Source: Phymatolithon calcareum (lineage: Eukaryota > Rhodophyta > Florideophyceae > Hapalidiales). Taken from it: 64,000 nt of DNA. Numbering within the stretch: position 1 is the first letter of the stretch; each line of letters begins with the position of its first letter. The notes beneath the pieces were generated by a model, which saw nothing but the letters and a program-made list of their open reading frames with translations, made no database searches and had not been told where the DNA came from. The stretch is taken from positions 1,612,001 through 1,676,000 of the forward strand of contig OZ345356.1 of NCBI GenBank assembly GCA_977006965.1. Direction: 5' to 3'. Shown one piece after another: positions 11,095-22,562 of this stretch. Position numbers and translations under genes: made by a program.

Positions 11095-11836
11095 GGTTTA
11101 TGTTATTGTGAAAAACCCTAATGACCCTCGATTTCTTCAAGAAGACTACAACGAAGTTCAGGGGCTTCATGACCGTGGCATTTATGTTGTTGTCAATGAA
11201 TCTGAAATTCTCCCTTACACTACTGTACTGCTCTCCCGGGTTATTCATTCGATAAATAATGATGAAAACGGGAACCCGGTATATAAGAGTCGGCTTTTCA
11301 TACAAGGCCATAGAGATCTAGAAAAAAGACATATAGACAATCCTTCGCTCTTCTGTTCGCATCATCTTATCTCTAAGTGTGTATTTATGTCAACCCATTT
11401 GGACTCGCGATTTGAATTAAGCATTCGTTCAGTCTGATTCTGAACTTGCTCACCGGCACTTTGCACGATTACCAGCCCAGCCTCTATTGCTCCCTCTCAT
11501 TGACTTGGCCTTCTGCTGGGACTTAAGCCTCTGTACGGTCTTTTTGAATCCCCTGGATATTGGTGGAAAACATTTAAGAACTACCATACTGTCGATCTTG
11601 GGATGACGCAATCAATACTGGATCTTTGCCTCTTTTTTAAAAGAGAAAAAGGAGAGTTAAATGGCGCGATTGGTAGCGGATGATACTCTAGGCTTTGCAG
11701 ATAGCACGTTTGCCGCATTAGAGCAAGAAAATTCATCCCGTTTTGAAGTGGACAGCGCGATACGGCCCTTCCCATGAAGCTTGGTATGGTGTCCAATGCC
11801 AGTATCATACGTTCCGTTTCCTACAAGACATACTCT
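11095..11836 (+). pseudogene. copia reverse transcriptase fragments
   Basis: The frame at 11108-11437 reads DPRFLQEDYNEVQGLHDRGI, then ILPYTTVLLSRVIHSI and SRLFIQGHRDLEKRHIDNPS, matching the copia RT N-terminal fingers. The sequence after 11640 (GELNGAI, then VADDTLGFADSTFAALEQE) corresponds to the palm region around the VDDT-type catalytic motif, here ADDT. The reading frame is then cut by the foldback element at 11837. Confidence 0.7.
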
Positions 11837-12862
11837 CTTCAAATTGTCATTACAGCTTGCATTTACAGCAAGCCATTACAGATAGTATTACAGTCATTAC
11901 AGTACGGTAGGTTTCCATGCGTACTTACACCATGAAGGATCACCAAGGGCAAATCCTAGTACCGCTGCTTACAGATTAAAAATGCTTACACTGTACTTCT
12001 TGCACTGTAAGAAGTACAGTGGCGGCGTTGGTGCTGGGCTCGCGAACCCGCGAAGCGGCTTCCTAAAGTTTCCATTCATCCATTTCTCATACTGCCAACC
12101 CATCCTTTGATCCAATTTTTTCTATAAAGGTCGCCGCTTCGCGGCTCCCTCGACGTTTGCCAGGAGAAAACTCGACCACTGCCAGTGGGCCAGATTTTGC
12201 GTTGAACAACCCCACACTTGGCGGCGGTCTCATTGAAGTGAAGGTCAGATTTTAACTCAACATCAGTTCGAATATGCTAGCGCTCTCTCAAGTCTTTCCC
12301 CATCTCGATTCTCAGGAGACATGACTTGTCTCTCATGCTCGATCGTCAGATTCCTATCCTTCTTTTCAAAGACTCTAAACCCATCTTTGACACTATAACA
12401 AAACTCATCGGGGTTTCGTAAAATCGTCTACTCATCGATATATGTGGGGTTGTTAATCGCAAAAGTTGGCACACTGGTTGTGGTCGGGTTGTTCCCTGGC
12501 AAAACGACGAGGGCGCCGCGAAGCAGCGACCTTAATAGAAAAAGAATTGGATCAAAGATGACTTGGCAATATGATAAATGGATCAATGGAATAATTCATC
12601 TGCCTATCATACATTTGATACTCAGTGTCAATTGTATGATAAAGAGGAGCTTCCTAGCCCGCTGCAGGCGCCGCTGTAATGCTCACCGTGTAAGTACTTG
12701 TAAGCAATGTAAAGCACCTGTAAGCTGTAAGCAGCGGTTCTAGGGTTTGCCCTTGGTGATCCTTCATGGTGTAAGTACGCACGGAAACCTACCGTACTGT
12801 AATGACTGTAATACTATCTGTAAGGGCTTGCTGTAAATGCAAGCTGTAATGACAATTTGAAG
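11837..12862. mobile_element. 1,026-bp foldback element with ~380-bp inverted arms
   Basis: The left end CTTCAAATTGTCATTACAGC is repeated inverted at the right end. The inverted match continues through the CCATGAAGGATCACCAAGGG region, past GATCCAATT and the CGCCGCTTCGCGG segment, to about 12222 on the left and 12440 on the right. Only about 215 bp in the centre is unpaired. No transposase is encoded, so the element is non-autonomous. The long arms resemble foldback or Mutator-like MITEs. I could not identify a clear TSD. It sits inside the decayed copia RT. Confidence 0.8.
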
Positions 12863-13156
12863 GGAACTGGTATTATAAGAAATGGAGGATATGATAGTGG
12901 CGTTGGACGCCACAATATAGCTGCAATTTGTCAAGCCTATTCATCTGGAGAGATGTAAAACATTGGCACATTTTTTTAGAGCACAACATCGTCGATCCGT
13001 TGACAATGAAGATGAACTCGCCTATCTTGACCACTATTCTCGACACTGCGACACTCTATCATCCCGTCAATCAATGGATAATCCATGAACCAAACTCCCA
13101 CAATTAGAACTGCTCGCATTAGAAAATTCTGGCCAATGTTAGACTTGCCACCGGTA

Positions 13157-13417
13157 GTAAGACATAAGGCTAGTTGACTTTATTTCTTAACGGCTTTTGT
13201 AACTAGACTTAATGTGATTATAGGATTGTATAATGTGTATGTAAAAAATGCACAGCAGTTCTATTGACACTACCTTATACTTAGTCACTACAAATATTTT
13301 GCACTTCAGCGCTAGCTCCGTGAAGTCAAGACTACTTAAGAAGCTCCAAGCCGGGGTCGAGTAGAGAGCACAGAACACACAGAACAGAGCAACCTCCATA
13401 GTAAAGTCAAGCGCACA
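13157..13417 (+). repeat. copia 3' LTR, about 261 bp
   Basis: Partner of 6589-6852. The start is slightly eroded (TAGTAAGACATAAGG versus TAGTACGGAATAAGG) and the end is AAGCGCACA. The following base begins LINE-derived sequence. Confidence 0.75.
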
Positions 13418-14125
13418 ATGCGCTTCTGGCTGAACCGTCAGAGACTGCGAACAAGGAACGTCAAGAAGCGGAGAGAAATATTGTCAACCCGAAAGTGAAT
13501 GGCTTTCTGTGCGAAGCAGGAAAGGAAACGAAAGCTAAGACAACATCAAGAAATACTAAAAAACAAGGTACTGGTGGCCGCAGAGGATGCGGAAAAGTCG
13601 AAAAAGCGACCTATACCGCACGCGAAAGTGTCGTTACCCCCGCACCTCCTCTTCATTTCGAGAGGACATAGAACACTTGCTATCAAGGGGTCAGTTGGAA
13701 TGTTCCCTCCAGTGAGCACATATCCTTATCGATCTCACCGGCTAATGTGGGAAAGATGCCATCGGAGACGTGATAAATGGCTTCGCAAATGACAGACTCT
13801 CCAGGGAAGACAGCGCCTGGACTAAGCGAGTACTCGACGAGCTCCTAATCATGTTTCAGGCCGCGGACAATTAATGACTGTCCGCAACTTGAAATCACAG
13901 CGTGTCACAGGACAGGGGAGTAACTTTCTTCCTCGAGGTCCCGAAGGAGACCAGAGGTGGGTTTTTGTAGTCCACTGAATCGTGTTACACCATGCAGAAA
14001 AGAAAACGCCTCCATCGGCAGAATCTTGCCAAAACCTCTTGGCCCCAGGAAAGTTACCCCAAGCGTCAGCAGATGCGTTGGTAACTTTTAAATAAAAATC
14101 TACCGTTCTTCTTCTTCTTCTGTAC
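13418..14125 (+). mobile_element. 5'-truncated LINE-A, 3' end
   Basis: The frame at 13499-13792 carries the LINE-A ORF2 C-terminus: KKRPIPHAKVSLPPHLLF, then RTLAIKG and GMFPPVS. The same order occurs in the fuller copy near 60430-60550. A frame change follows, then AWTKRVLDELLIMFQA near 13820. The 3' UTR includes CACAGGACAGGGGAGTAACT and ends with GTTGGTAACTTTTAAATAAA and a TTC run at 14105-14125. Confidence 0.8.
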
Positions 14126-14179
14126 CCAAACCGGACTGCAAGTTAAAGTGGAGAGGGCTGGAAGTCCGGCAAAGGTGAA

Positions 14180-14833
14180 CTAGCAGGCGACGAAGGCGGA
14201 AAGACAGGCCGCGGAATATGGCGTCGCCGACACGGGCGAAGTGGACATTGGCGTCACGATCGGCGTGGGCGCCATGGAGACGGATGGAGTGTTTGACAGC
14301 GAGAGGCTTTGCGTTTCGGCTTCCAGCGTAGGAGTGCCCGGACCCGGAGTGCCAGGCCCCGGTGTAACCAGATAAAAATCGAGACTTTCCGAAGGATCAG
14401 GCGTGAGTTCGTCCTCCGTCGGCGACTCACAGGCACTGACGGCGACACCGCGGGGCCGTCCGTCAGCGGCGGCATGAAAAACACGGGCGTAACGGACGGT
14501 TCCAACGATTCGGACACATCCTGAGCCCGCGCAGTGGCGACAACGGCGAGGACGCCGACGAAGAGCAGTGGTGCGGGGGTCTGTATTGCCATTGTGAGCG
14601 CCGGGCGGATGAAGCGAAGGATACGGCGTGAAGAAGTTACAGACATCATTGGCGACTCGGTGATTATTGGCACTGAAGGCGACTCCATGTTGGGGCTCTC
14701 CATCGCAGGAAACGGTGCGGGAAACTAGGGAGTGAAGGACGTTTGATGCGATTCCCTGATACCTCGTGGACGCAGTGTCAAAAATGACATGGACAGTGAC
14801 GAAGAGCAGTGATGCAGGAGCTGGGTATGCCAT
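14180..14833 (-). pseudogene. Pro/Ser/Thr-rich secreted-protein gene, copy C
   Basis: Two ATG codons begin signal-peptide-like segments: MAYPAPASLLFVTVHVIF at 14833 and MAIQTPAPLLFVGVLAVVAT at 14592. They are followed by a low-complexity region rich in Pro, Thr and Ser (LVTPGPGTPGPGTP, SNTPSVSMAPTPIVTPMSTS). The end is a short hydrophobic stretch (YSAACLSAFVAC). The second signal peptide and the Thr/Pro-rich body are in different frames, so a frameshift is present. The architecture resembles a mucin-like secreted or surface protein. Related copies lie at 45799-46390 and 21530-21900. Family and function are unknown. Confidence 0.5.
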
Positions 14834-16230
14834 TGTGATGCGCTGATGTGCTTGTGAGTGTTGAGGGGATGTTGAGGAGCGCGAATGGTATATCGGGAGA
14901 TTTCGGGTAGTGGGCGTGGAAAGCGGCCGCCGATTCTTTACGGTTTGCGCGTTGCCTTTTAAATTTTCTGCATCTCAGTTCGGCGGTGAGCGCAGTATGC
15001 TGAAGCTCCGCAAGGGAGCGGAGTGGGTGTTTGGGTGAGGGAATGTAATTTCCGTTGGTTGACTAACGGAAGCAGTGACTGGTGGGAACGAGTGACTTTA
15101 CTCGTTCTCAAGAATCACTGTAATCCGAACGAAAGTTTTGAACATTTCCTTCAGTCACAACGCGTTTCCCGACCACAGTTGAGATGCGAAACGAAGAGAG
15201 GACGGATATTTTCTGCAATTTCTTTGTGGTGGAACAAGGCTGTTAAACTGTGGAGCGAAAAGAAGCATTAAGGTATACATAGGAACATTGGAAACGCACA
15301 CGGGGAGCGATGTATCGATGTCTAGGATTGCGGTTGGACATATTCCCCGGAGACCCCGCTCTGTATGCGGAAGTAAGGGCCGTCCCGAGACTATTCGTGA
15401 GCCTCTTATCTCAACACATAAGAAGATAGCGGGCTCATCTGACGGTTTGTGCGGTGTAGATTCGGTTTTCAGTTCGCGAGAGTGCTGGGGATATCAGTTT
15501 ATTCAGGTACAAAGAGGATCTCAAGATGAACATATGATGATTTTATGGGACAGATCTACGGACGAAGCAGGCGATACTGGTGTGTTTAGAGTTATATTTA
15601 TTCTCAAAATTATAAGAGAAAGGGTGAATCTGAGCGGCTGGTTTTGGGAAATCACATGCAGTTCAAGTGAAGTATACAGGAACGAGGCGCAACTGCTTCT
15701 GTGAATACCTGATCGTGTAAAATGTAGCTTCTTAGTCCGTGAATTCAGGAAGTAATTCATTAGTGTAATCTAGCGCCTTAAATGATGTACAGTAGTCACG
15801 TTCTGCATGGAGTCTCGTTGCACAGAATGCAATTATCATAATTAAGTGCGATTATTGATAAGGTACCATGTTTACCAATTTAAGGAAATTCGGCACACTT
15901 GATAGCATTTTTCTAGACTCGAAACTTCAGTTTCCTTAACCCATTGGATATTGAGTGCCTAAATGGGTTCAGAAAATGTTTTCTTCCACGATTCAGTGTC
16001 AACCGTCGCACTTTTAAGCCCACAGTGGGCACCAGGTATACGTCTTTCGTCGTTTTTCTCACTGACAAAAACAGCCTTGCCTCATTAGTCCTTGTAACAG
16101 TGCTGCTATGCGCAGTTTAGCCTCCTTCACCTTTCGAACTCTTCACCTTCCGAACCTGGGTCGCAAGCGTATCTGGAACCTCGTTCTCCAGCAAAACATC
16201 CAGCATGTGCTGAGATTTACATGTAGGTTA
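14834..16230. repeat. Duplicated block C, non-coding flank and remnant gene
   Basis: 14834-15830 is collinear with 46390-47182 plus 47974-48110. Landmarks are GGAAAGCGGCCG, GAACGAAAG...GAACATTTCCTTCAG, TTGGACATATTCCCC, GCGGGCTCATCTGACGGTT and ACAGGAACGAGGCGCAACT. 15860-16230 matches the start of blocks A and B but lacks most of the gene found there. Several open frames exist but they are not conserved between copies, so I read this as flank rather than coding sequence. Confidence 0.7.
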
Positions 16231-16319
16231 AGTTGATGATCTGCCGTCGTCGCTTTTGAGCATACTTATACCGATGATCAGTCACCAGAATCATTTGTCC
16301 ATTTTCCCAGTTGGAACTC

Positions 16320-16470
16320 GTTGTATCATCTCAGTCCTACTATACCCGGGTTTCTTCCAGCGCAAATTCAGACTTGAAAGGTCCTCATTCCTCGAAACCC
16401 GCCGATCGACAAACTTGCGTTCAACACTGGACAACACAGGCGTTAACAACTTTCCTCCCCGTTGAGTTGC
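16320..16470 (+). mobile_element. LINE RT C-terminal fragment
   Basis: The frame reads YPGFFQRKFRLERSSFLETR and later DNTGVN. It resembles the LINE segment YPGLFKRKFRLSGQELHETR at 25640-25750. It is a short relic inside block C. Confidence 0.55.
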
Positions 16471-16724
16471 GGTCGTGTGAGTTTGCGCTGCAGGGTCTCA
16501 ATTCTCTTCTCACCAACTTTGCTGCAGTGCTCCACTTAAGAAGAGATTTTCCGTAGGGGAAAGCGTCTGAAGTACCATTTCACCTCAACTATTCTTTGCT
16601 TTAGAGATATGAGTAGCAAGGTCTGGCGTTTCGGTTTCCGCTGACCTACCCATGGTAGGTCATCTTTAGTCTTGATTTTTGTCTCTGCTTAGTATTTAGG
16701 CTTGTCGACAGACCTTAGAAGGTA

Positions 16725-18560
16725 GACCATCGATATCACTATCGACAGTGAACCCATCGAAGCAACGACCGACTGCAAATTTCTGGGAGTGCATTTCGAC
16801 CAACGGCTAAGCTTCAAGAAACACTGCACAGAAATCTCCCGGAAACTGAAGGCTAAGACTAGCTTCATGCGTGCGCTGGGCGGAACGAGATGGGGAGCGG
16901 ACGAGGCCACAATGGAGGCATTCCGGAAGAGCTACTGCCAACCGGTCGCCCTTTACGGTGCACACGCATACGCGGTGCATGGTTTTGAGACACACATTCG
17001 GCAAGTGAAGGTCTCTGGAAACGAGGCAGCTCGTGTTTCCCGTGGTTTTCTGAAGGCAACAAAAACTGCTAACTTACGTAAACTGACCGGTATTCAAAAC
17101 CTGAGGGAAATTGGCGAACAGGATGGGGCTCTGGTAAGGGAAAAGGCTCTTCGTATAGACCGGAGGGCACCGGTGGTACAATCAACGAACGAGCGCACCA
17201 AACCGTCAAAACGGCAAACAAGGTCATGAACTCCTGGCATCCAAAGGAATTCTGGCATGGCCGCGGAGCAGTATTTACAGTCCCATACCGAAAGACCGCT
17301 CGGCGGGCCGACTGTCAATTCTTTACACGACAATCTCCGCACAGGCCGACGAGGCGGAAAAATGGAGACAGAGGGAAAGTTCATTTGGAAAGGAATGCGG
17401 AACACCCGGCGGACATGGAAATATAGACGGATGGCAGCGTTGGTGAAATACCGGAAACAGCTCTGCAGAGCCTAGCCGAAAACGAAAGAGTTTCTGTCCG
17501 ATGGGACGAAGGATGGTACACCGCCAACATCAGGACGTTTGACGCGGCTCAGCACAGAGGTCTCCCAGCCGTCCGGAAGTTTGAATCTCAACATCGGAAA
17601 CAACCGGACATTCTGCTGATATACGACGATGGGGACGAACACGCATAGCAGACGTCCCCCATTGACTCCCAGATGCGCGTCAACATCTGCGACGAGGACG
17701 GCGACACTCTCGATATGTACCGAAGCATCCCCAATCAGGTCGGTGGCGCAGGTATCTTGATCTTACGCGGGGACAACGTACTGAAGGAAATTGGCATGCG
17801 CACAGGAGCGATCGGTTCGTCCATCGACGCCGAGGTATTCGCGGCGGTCCGAGCTTTCGAAGCCGTACAAAAACTGGAATTCGATGGAGGACAACACATT
17901 CGGTGGTTCACCGACAGTAGGAGCTGCCTGGATGCATTGGCCGGACAGCCTCGGATGTATGGCGAAATGACAAGGAAGTTGTGGAAAGCCATGGAGCCAT
18001 TGATGGAGGGCAACGTCACCATCGAGGCGATTTGGGTTCCAAGCCACTGTGGGATACCTGGGAACGAGAAAGCCGACGAGCTTGCTCGTCGAGGCATTGC
18101 GGAATCAGATATCGTGACGCATCAAGGCGTACCCTTGACCATGGAAGCCGCGCGGTCCATAATTAAGCGCGCAATTCGATGAAACCAAGAAGTGTACATT
18201 TTCTACCCCCAGAACTCCGGATTAGTCACAGACGTGCCGAAGTCATCCTAAATCAACTTTCTGCAGAATGCTGCTCGCTGGCAGCAGCTTTTCACTGGAA
18301 GGACGATGGCTCGGCGGAATACGACCCCATGTGCAAGGCCTGTCCAAGTGGAACCAAAGAAACTGTTGATCACTTAATTCTTCGCTGTAGTGGGCGTGCT
18401 CTATCAAGACGGCAGACTATTGGTAGAGTAGGCCCTAAAACGGTAGAGGAATTATATAGGGAGAAACCGCTTGAAGTACTCAAATTCGTGAACAATGAGG
18501 GGTTGCTTGACAACCCCTGATGTTAACTTTAGTTATCGTCTTCTGCAGTAAAGAAAGAAA
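16725..18560 (+). mobile_element. 5'-truncated LINE with RNase H domain
   Basis: The fragment begins within the RT C-terminal region (DCKFLGVHFDQRLSFKKH near 16770). 17673-18182 encodes RNase H, with GGAGI, a central DAEVFAAVRAFEA helix, WFTDSRSCLDAL, VWVPSHCG-like WVPSHCGIPGNEKAD, and the catalytic Asp/Glu positions in place. 18179-18520 adds a Cys/His tail (CKACPSGTKETVDHLILRC), like the zinc motif at the end of many LINE proteins. It ends in an AAAG microsatellite at about 18547-18570. The three parts are in separate frames, so the copy is dead. RNase H separates this family from LINE-A. Confidence 0.85.
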
Positions 18561-18564
18561 GAAA

Positions 18565-18885
18565 GAAAGAAGCAATATATTTCCGATTGCCTTAGCTCCT
18601 CAGCCAGATTCTAAGTCTTTCCAAATTTCGAATTATTTGCCTTCAGAGCTAAGTTCCTTCAGAGAATGGGCGATTTACGGCACAGCATGTGTGCTACTTA
18701 TCCACTCTTTATGCATCGAAATTGTGTTCATTAGCCTGACCATCACATCGTCAAAAAGTCGACTTTAAAAGTTTGCAAAGTCCCGTCGCTTCATATGAGC
18801 ATACGTATATCGATGATCACTATCTCCAGAATCATTTGCCCATTTACTACTATAGCTTTGTTCAAGCTTCCGAAGCGCATCCAGC
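18565..18885 (+). repeat. Repeat, inverted partner at 38510-38825
   Basis: The two stretches match in opposite orientation over about 310 bp. Shared pieces are GCAATATATTTCCGATTGCC, CCTTCAGAGCTAAGTTCCTT, GAGAATGGGCGATTTACGGC, AAAGTCGACTTTAAAAGTT-like sequence and ATGAGCATACGTATATCGAT. A weaker partial copy starts at about 16250. Nothing coding is conserved; it is an unclassified dispersed repeat. Confidence 0.7.
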
Positions 18886-19015
18886 ATTTGTTCATAATAT
18901 ATTATATGAAACGTTTCTCATGAAATTACATAATCAATAATCTAGAATAGCACACCTCCCTGAAGAATCCCTAGTACGCGTCCCACAATGACTTAAAATC
19001 CATTCTAAAAGGGCG

Positions 19016-20307
19016 TTAATACGGCACTCGATTCCTAATATTGCCCTGCTTCCAATAGTGACAAACAAACACGTAACCCGAATGAAACGATCCAGCACCG
19101 GCACACCCGACCAATGAAGTACCGCGCCAAATCATCTGCGTATAGTGCCCGACATCCTGACAACGTCTCGTAGTACTGACGTTCAGGCATTGGGAGCAAC
19201 ATACTGTTAATGCAATATAATGCAACATGTTGGTAATGCAACAGTAATGGTTCTGTTCGTGGTATTGCAATACGTAATGTTTCGTGACCGACTATGAAGC
19301 ATATATTGACTGTAAAATGAAGATCATCCTAGCTGAGCACGACTATTACGTAGAGATATTTGTGAAGTCTACCCGACCATCTTTTCTCCCATCGTCAAAT
19401 TGGTGTCTATCTGTGAACAGAACGACGACTCCCTACCACGCTACTGCGACGATTCCACTGCTCAAATCGAGAGGCTGTTCTCTCTGGCGGGTGGAATACT
19501 TGCCGAAAATCGGCAGAGGATAACTCCATTGCTATTTGAATATCTTTTGTTCCTCAAAGTGAATCGACACTATTGGGACGTAGGTACAGTCGTGACTGCA
19601 ATGTCAAACAAGGACAGCCCCCGAACTGTTGAACGCCTAAGTGAAGATGCCGAGCAGCAAATTCTCTTAGACTTGCCGTAGGTGTCTAATGACTCCCCAT
19701 TACCAACCAACACTATTGCATTACTAATGGACGTTGTCAATCTGTTGCAACATAATGGTTCTGTCCGCAAACTATTGCAACATAATGGAACTCTATTACT
19801 ACACGCTCCAATAAAGTGAAACATGTTGCTCCCAATGCCTGCTGACGTTTGGAAAAGTTCCATACTTGAAGTACTTAATCTCGTTCCCCTAAGCGTCAAC
19901 CATGTTGTGTAACTATAGCTTTTTCCCCGCCCCTTCCATAGGTTCTCCCCTCGCCCTCCCCAGCCGCTATGCCGAAGTTGGCTCTCCTTCGCGATCACAT
20001 TCGCCCACGATCTCGCCGTCCTTTCTAGATCGGTTGACCACCTCAGCGGAGGGACGCCAAGCGGAGTGCGGTACTTGTTATGTGCACGGAGGATTTCATC
20101 AGTGGATGCTGACGCCAACCGTGCAGAAAGGGATGATAGTACGTTTTCCATGAAGACAGAGTCGTCGCTGAAGCTGGACATTCTATTCTTCATTTTCACA
20201 ATTTCTGCTTCGGAACGGATTATTTCAGGCGATAATGGCTTGGATAAAGAGTGAACTGCGACAGCCGTCGCGACAATGAACACGGTATACAGACGTATTT
20301 TCTCCAT
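19016..20307 (-). pseudogene. CAP/SCP-superfamily secreted protein, disrupted
   Basis: The ATG at 20307 opens a signal peptide (MEKIRLYTVFIVATAVAVHS). The CAP domain follows, with ILRAHNKYRTPLGVPPLRWS, LERTARSWANVIAKE and RHSGWGGRGENLWKG. The second half lies beyond an insertion, as CQDVGHYTQMIWRGTSLVGC then YVFVCHYW (19016-19180). These are the standard CAP1/CAP2-type motifs of the SCP/PR-1 family, which are usually extracellular sterol/lipid-binding or defence-related proteins. A hAT element (19184-19841) splits the gene. Two more lesions lie just before it: a frame change in the TTWLTL region near 19895 and a TAG where Trp is expected. The gene is dead with or without the hAT insert. Confidence 0.85.
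19184..19841 (+). mobile_element. 658-bp hAT element, TSD CTGACGTT
   Basis: The termini are perfect 19-bp inverted repeats, CAGGCATTGGGAGCAACAT at 19184 and its complement ending at 19841. The 8-bp CTGACGTT flanks both ends (19176-19183 and 19842-19849), the TSD length typical of hAT. The interior (19400-19681) keeps a hAT C-terminal dimerisation segment: IERLFSLAGGILAENRQR, then LLFLKVNRHYW. It is therefore an internally deleted derivative of an autonomous element rather than an unrelated MITE. It is inserted in the CAP gene. Confidence 0.95.
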
Positions 20308-21250
20308 GTCCGCGACCTATGCTTATTGCCAGGAAATGCAAGATTGGTATGAGAGTCGGTTAGCTGGAAACTTGAGGAGGCTGACTTAAAGTTCAACCTC
20401 CAACTCTGCCTTATATCCAGATTTTGATGTTCGAGGAGAACAAATACATTGCTTTGCAACATGCTCTTCTCGGGGCATTTGTCCACAAATTGTGGTCTTC
20501 ACCATCATTTACTCGGACATTTTTAAGTCTGAGTGATTTTCCAATGTATTGAAAGCACCAGAATGTGAATAAAACTCAAAGCAGGTGATATAGGATAAGT
20601 TTACTTTCAGAAGTACATTCATAACTACCTACAATGCATGTCTGTGCGCGGTAAACAACAATGCGAACTACAGTAGCCTAATGTAATAGTAAACGTCCCT
20701 ACACAGTTTTTCTTCAAAAAGTACCATACGTGAGAGTGACGCGTACCTCTCAGAAAAAATGAACCTCGTTGTTCAAATTGACTCACGATAAGAAGGATAA
20801 ATTGCTCCATAAGTGACCTTGAACCCATCGTGCAAAAAATGATTCCACGTCTGCTTTGTGCACGTCTATAGATGTGTATGGCAAATTGTTTTTTCTCACA
20901 CGGCGGTCTTAACGTTGCCTCAGATTCGTCTTTAAGTATTATTTATCTTGAAGACCAGCAATCGTGTTCGATTCTCAGACATTGTTAAGGTTCTCGCGCT
21001 CGAGCTCTGTCCCAGCATCTCGTGTCTTGTCCTCAATCTTTCTATTCTTCGTCGTAGTTTCGAGAGCATGTGACGTCGACGAAATTGCTACTGTTTTGTC
21101 CGCCAATGCCAGGCCGCTAATTGACGGAGTACAGATTCGATGCCATCTCACTGATAATTTGGGTACTCGGATTGTGTCGAACGTTCGATCAAATCTCCAC
21201 CAGCGTCCTTCGCAACCGAGTAATCACTGACTACAAATCTGAACCCCCGC
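20308..21250. other. Upstream flank of CAP gene, no gene seen
   Basis: The first 200 bp should hold the promoter of the minus-strand CAP gene. No clear TATA box was identified. Short open frames on both strands lack protein-like composition. Confidence 0.4.
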
Positions 21251-21269
21251 TTGTCATATGTACGTGGAC

Positions 21270-21460
21270 TAATCTTCCCCATCAAGGCCCCTCAGGGACC
21301 AGAGGAGGGTTTTTGTACATCAATGAACCGTGGAACGCTCACAACAAGGTACTGCTCCTAGGAAAGAATCAAGCCAAATTTCTTCGCACTCGAAACGCTG
21401 CCCCCAGCGTTAGCGGATGCTTTGGGAATTTTAAAAAACTAGATTTTTCGGTAGGCGAGT
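21270..21460 (+). repeat. Diverged LINE-A 3' end
   Basis: CAGGGACCAGAGGAGGGTTT resembles GGAGACCAGAGGTGGGTTTT of the copy at 13950. The tail CCCCCAGCGTTAGCGGATGC and AATTTTAAAAAACTAGATTT correspond to the LINE-A end. It is an old copy. Confidence 0.55.
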
Positions 21461-21529
21461 TTCGCTTTCTTTCTTTATTCAGGTTTCCGATTTGTCCTAG
21501 AGCAACTCCCCATCCTTACGGCTTTAGTA

Positions 21530-22460
21530 GACTTTAACAGATACGAGTGGTAATTGATGCCAAAACGGCTCGTGGAGCTTAACATCTAAATCTCTAAGCA
21601 GCCAGTCTTGAGGATGATTCTCTAAATAGGCACCCCTTGCCAAGACTACAACGGTTCTTGTAATTAATCTGAAGAAGTATTCAGACACCATCCGCGTCTC
21701 GGAGATTATTTGCGCAGAAGGAAACTCCACGATAGGCCTTTCCGTCGAAGGTAACTCTGTGAAAAACTAGAGGGCGAAGGACGATTCCCGCGATTTCGAT
21801 ATGACTTGAATGCGCAGTGGAACAAATGCAACTTCCTGCCCTTCTTGCATTATGCAAGGGCAGTTACGAAGAGCAATGATGCGGGAGTTGGGCATGCCAT
21901 TGTAATGCGCTGATGTGCCTGTGAGCCTTGAGGCGCGCATGTTATAGGTGAGGATTAGGGTAACGGTCTGGACATTGGCTGTTCATTATTACGGTTTGCG
22001 CGTTGCCATTCAAATTTTCATCATCTTTGTGGGCGCAGCATGCCTAATCTCCACAAGTTAGTCGCTTGGGTGTGTTTAGAGTTATATGCTCAAAATTATA
22101 AGAGAAAGGTTGCATCTGAGACGGTGATATTTTTGGGCGTTGGAACGAGAAGCAAATGTTTCAGAACATAGCTGTTTGTGTATAGTAGTTTCTCAGTCCC
22201 TGAAAACCGGAGGTATGTTTTGGTACCCTCCCATACTGGTTCATAACTTCTAGCCGCGTTTCACTCCAGAAACGAGTCGGGAAACTGCAAAGTTGCCCCA
22301 AGTGTCTCAGATGTGACTTTTAATTAAAGATCTCCATTTCTTCTTCTTCTTAGTCCCTGAAATCAATAATGAATTCCATTGCTGTAGTCTACCATGATTA
22401 AATGATGCGCAATAGTCACACTTTGCATTGGGTTGCCACTCTCACCTCTGCTGTCAGTCT
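21530..22460. repeat. Duplicated block D with secreted-protein gene relic
   Basis: On the minus strand an ATG at 21900 opens MACPTPASLLFVTALA and then meets a stop. This is the same signal-peptide start as in copies B and C. Further minus-strand similarity reaches 21540 (an EFPSAQIISETRMVSE stretch parallels SPLVPIISESPAMSE of copy B). The plus-strand side after 21900 follows the block C flank in shortened form, to the TAGTCCSTGAA and AATGATG.....AGTCAC landmarks. A LINE-A tail lies within it at 22290-22350. Confidence 0.6.
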
Positions 22461-22562
22461 GAATATTCCAAAGCATTGATATCAGAAAATCCACATTACA
22501 TTTTTACATTTATATAGATTTTCTGGAATTACAATATAAATCGGGCTTTTCTGGAAACAATG

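Larger units (their letters stand above)
6853..13156 (+). mobile_element. Decayed Ty1/copia internal region
   Basis: Between the two LTRs lie recognisable copia parts in order: gag-like frames, a protease-integrase zinc domain, the integrase core, the integrase C-terminus, and RT. All are broken by stops and frameshifts. The integrase-before-RT order identifies copia rather than gypsy. 6853-8110 holds no convincing gene and is probably the untranslated leader. A 1-kb foldback element occupies 11837-12862. From 12863 to the 3' LTR only short non-matching frames remain. Confidence 0.8.

Noticed and set aside
15288-15704. 138-codon open frame in block C as a gene.
   Set aside because: The paralogous stretch in block B has frame-breaking differences and the composition is not protein-like.
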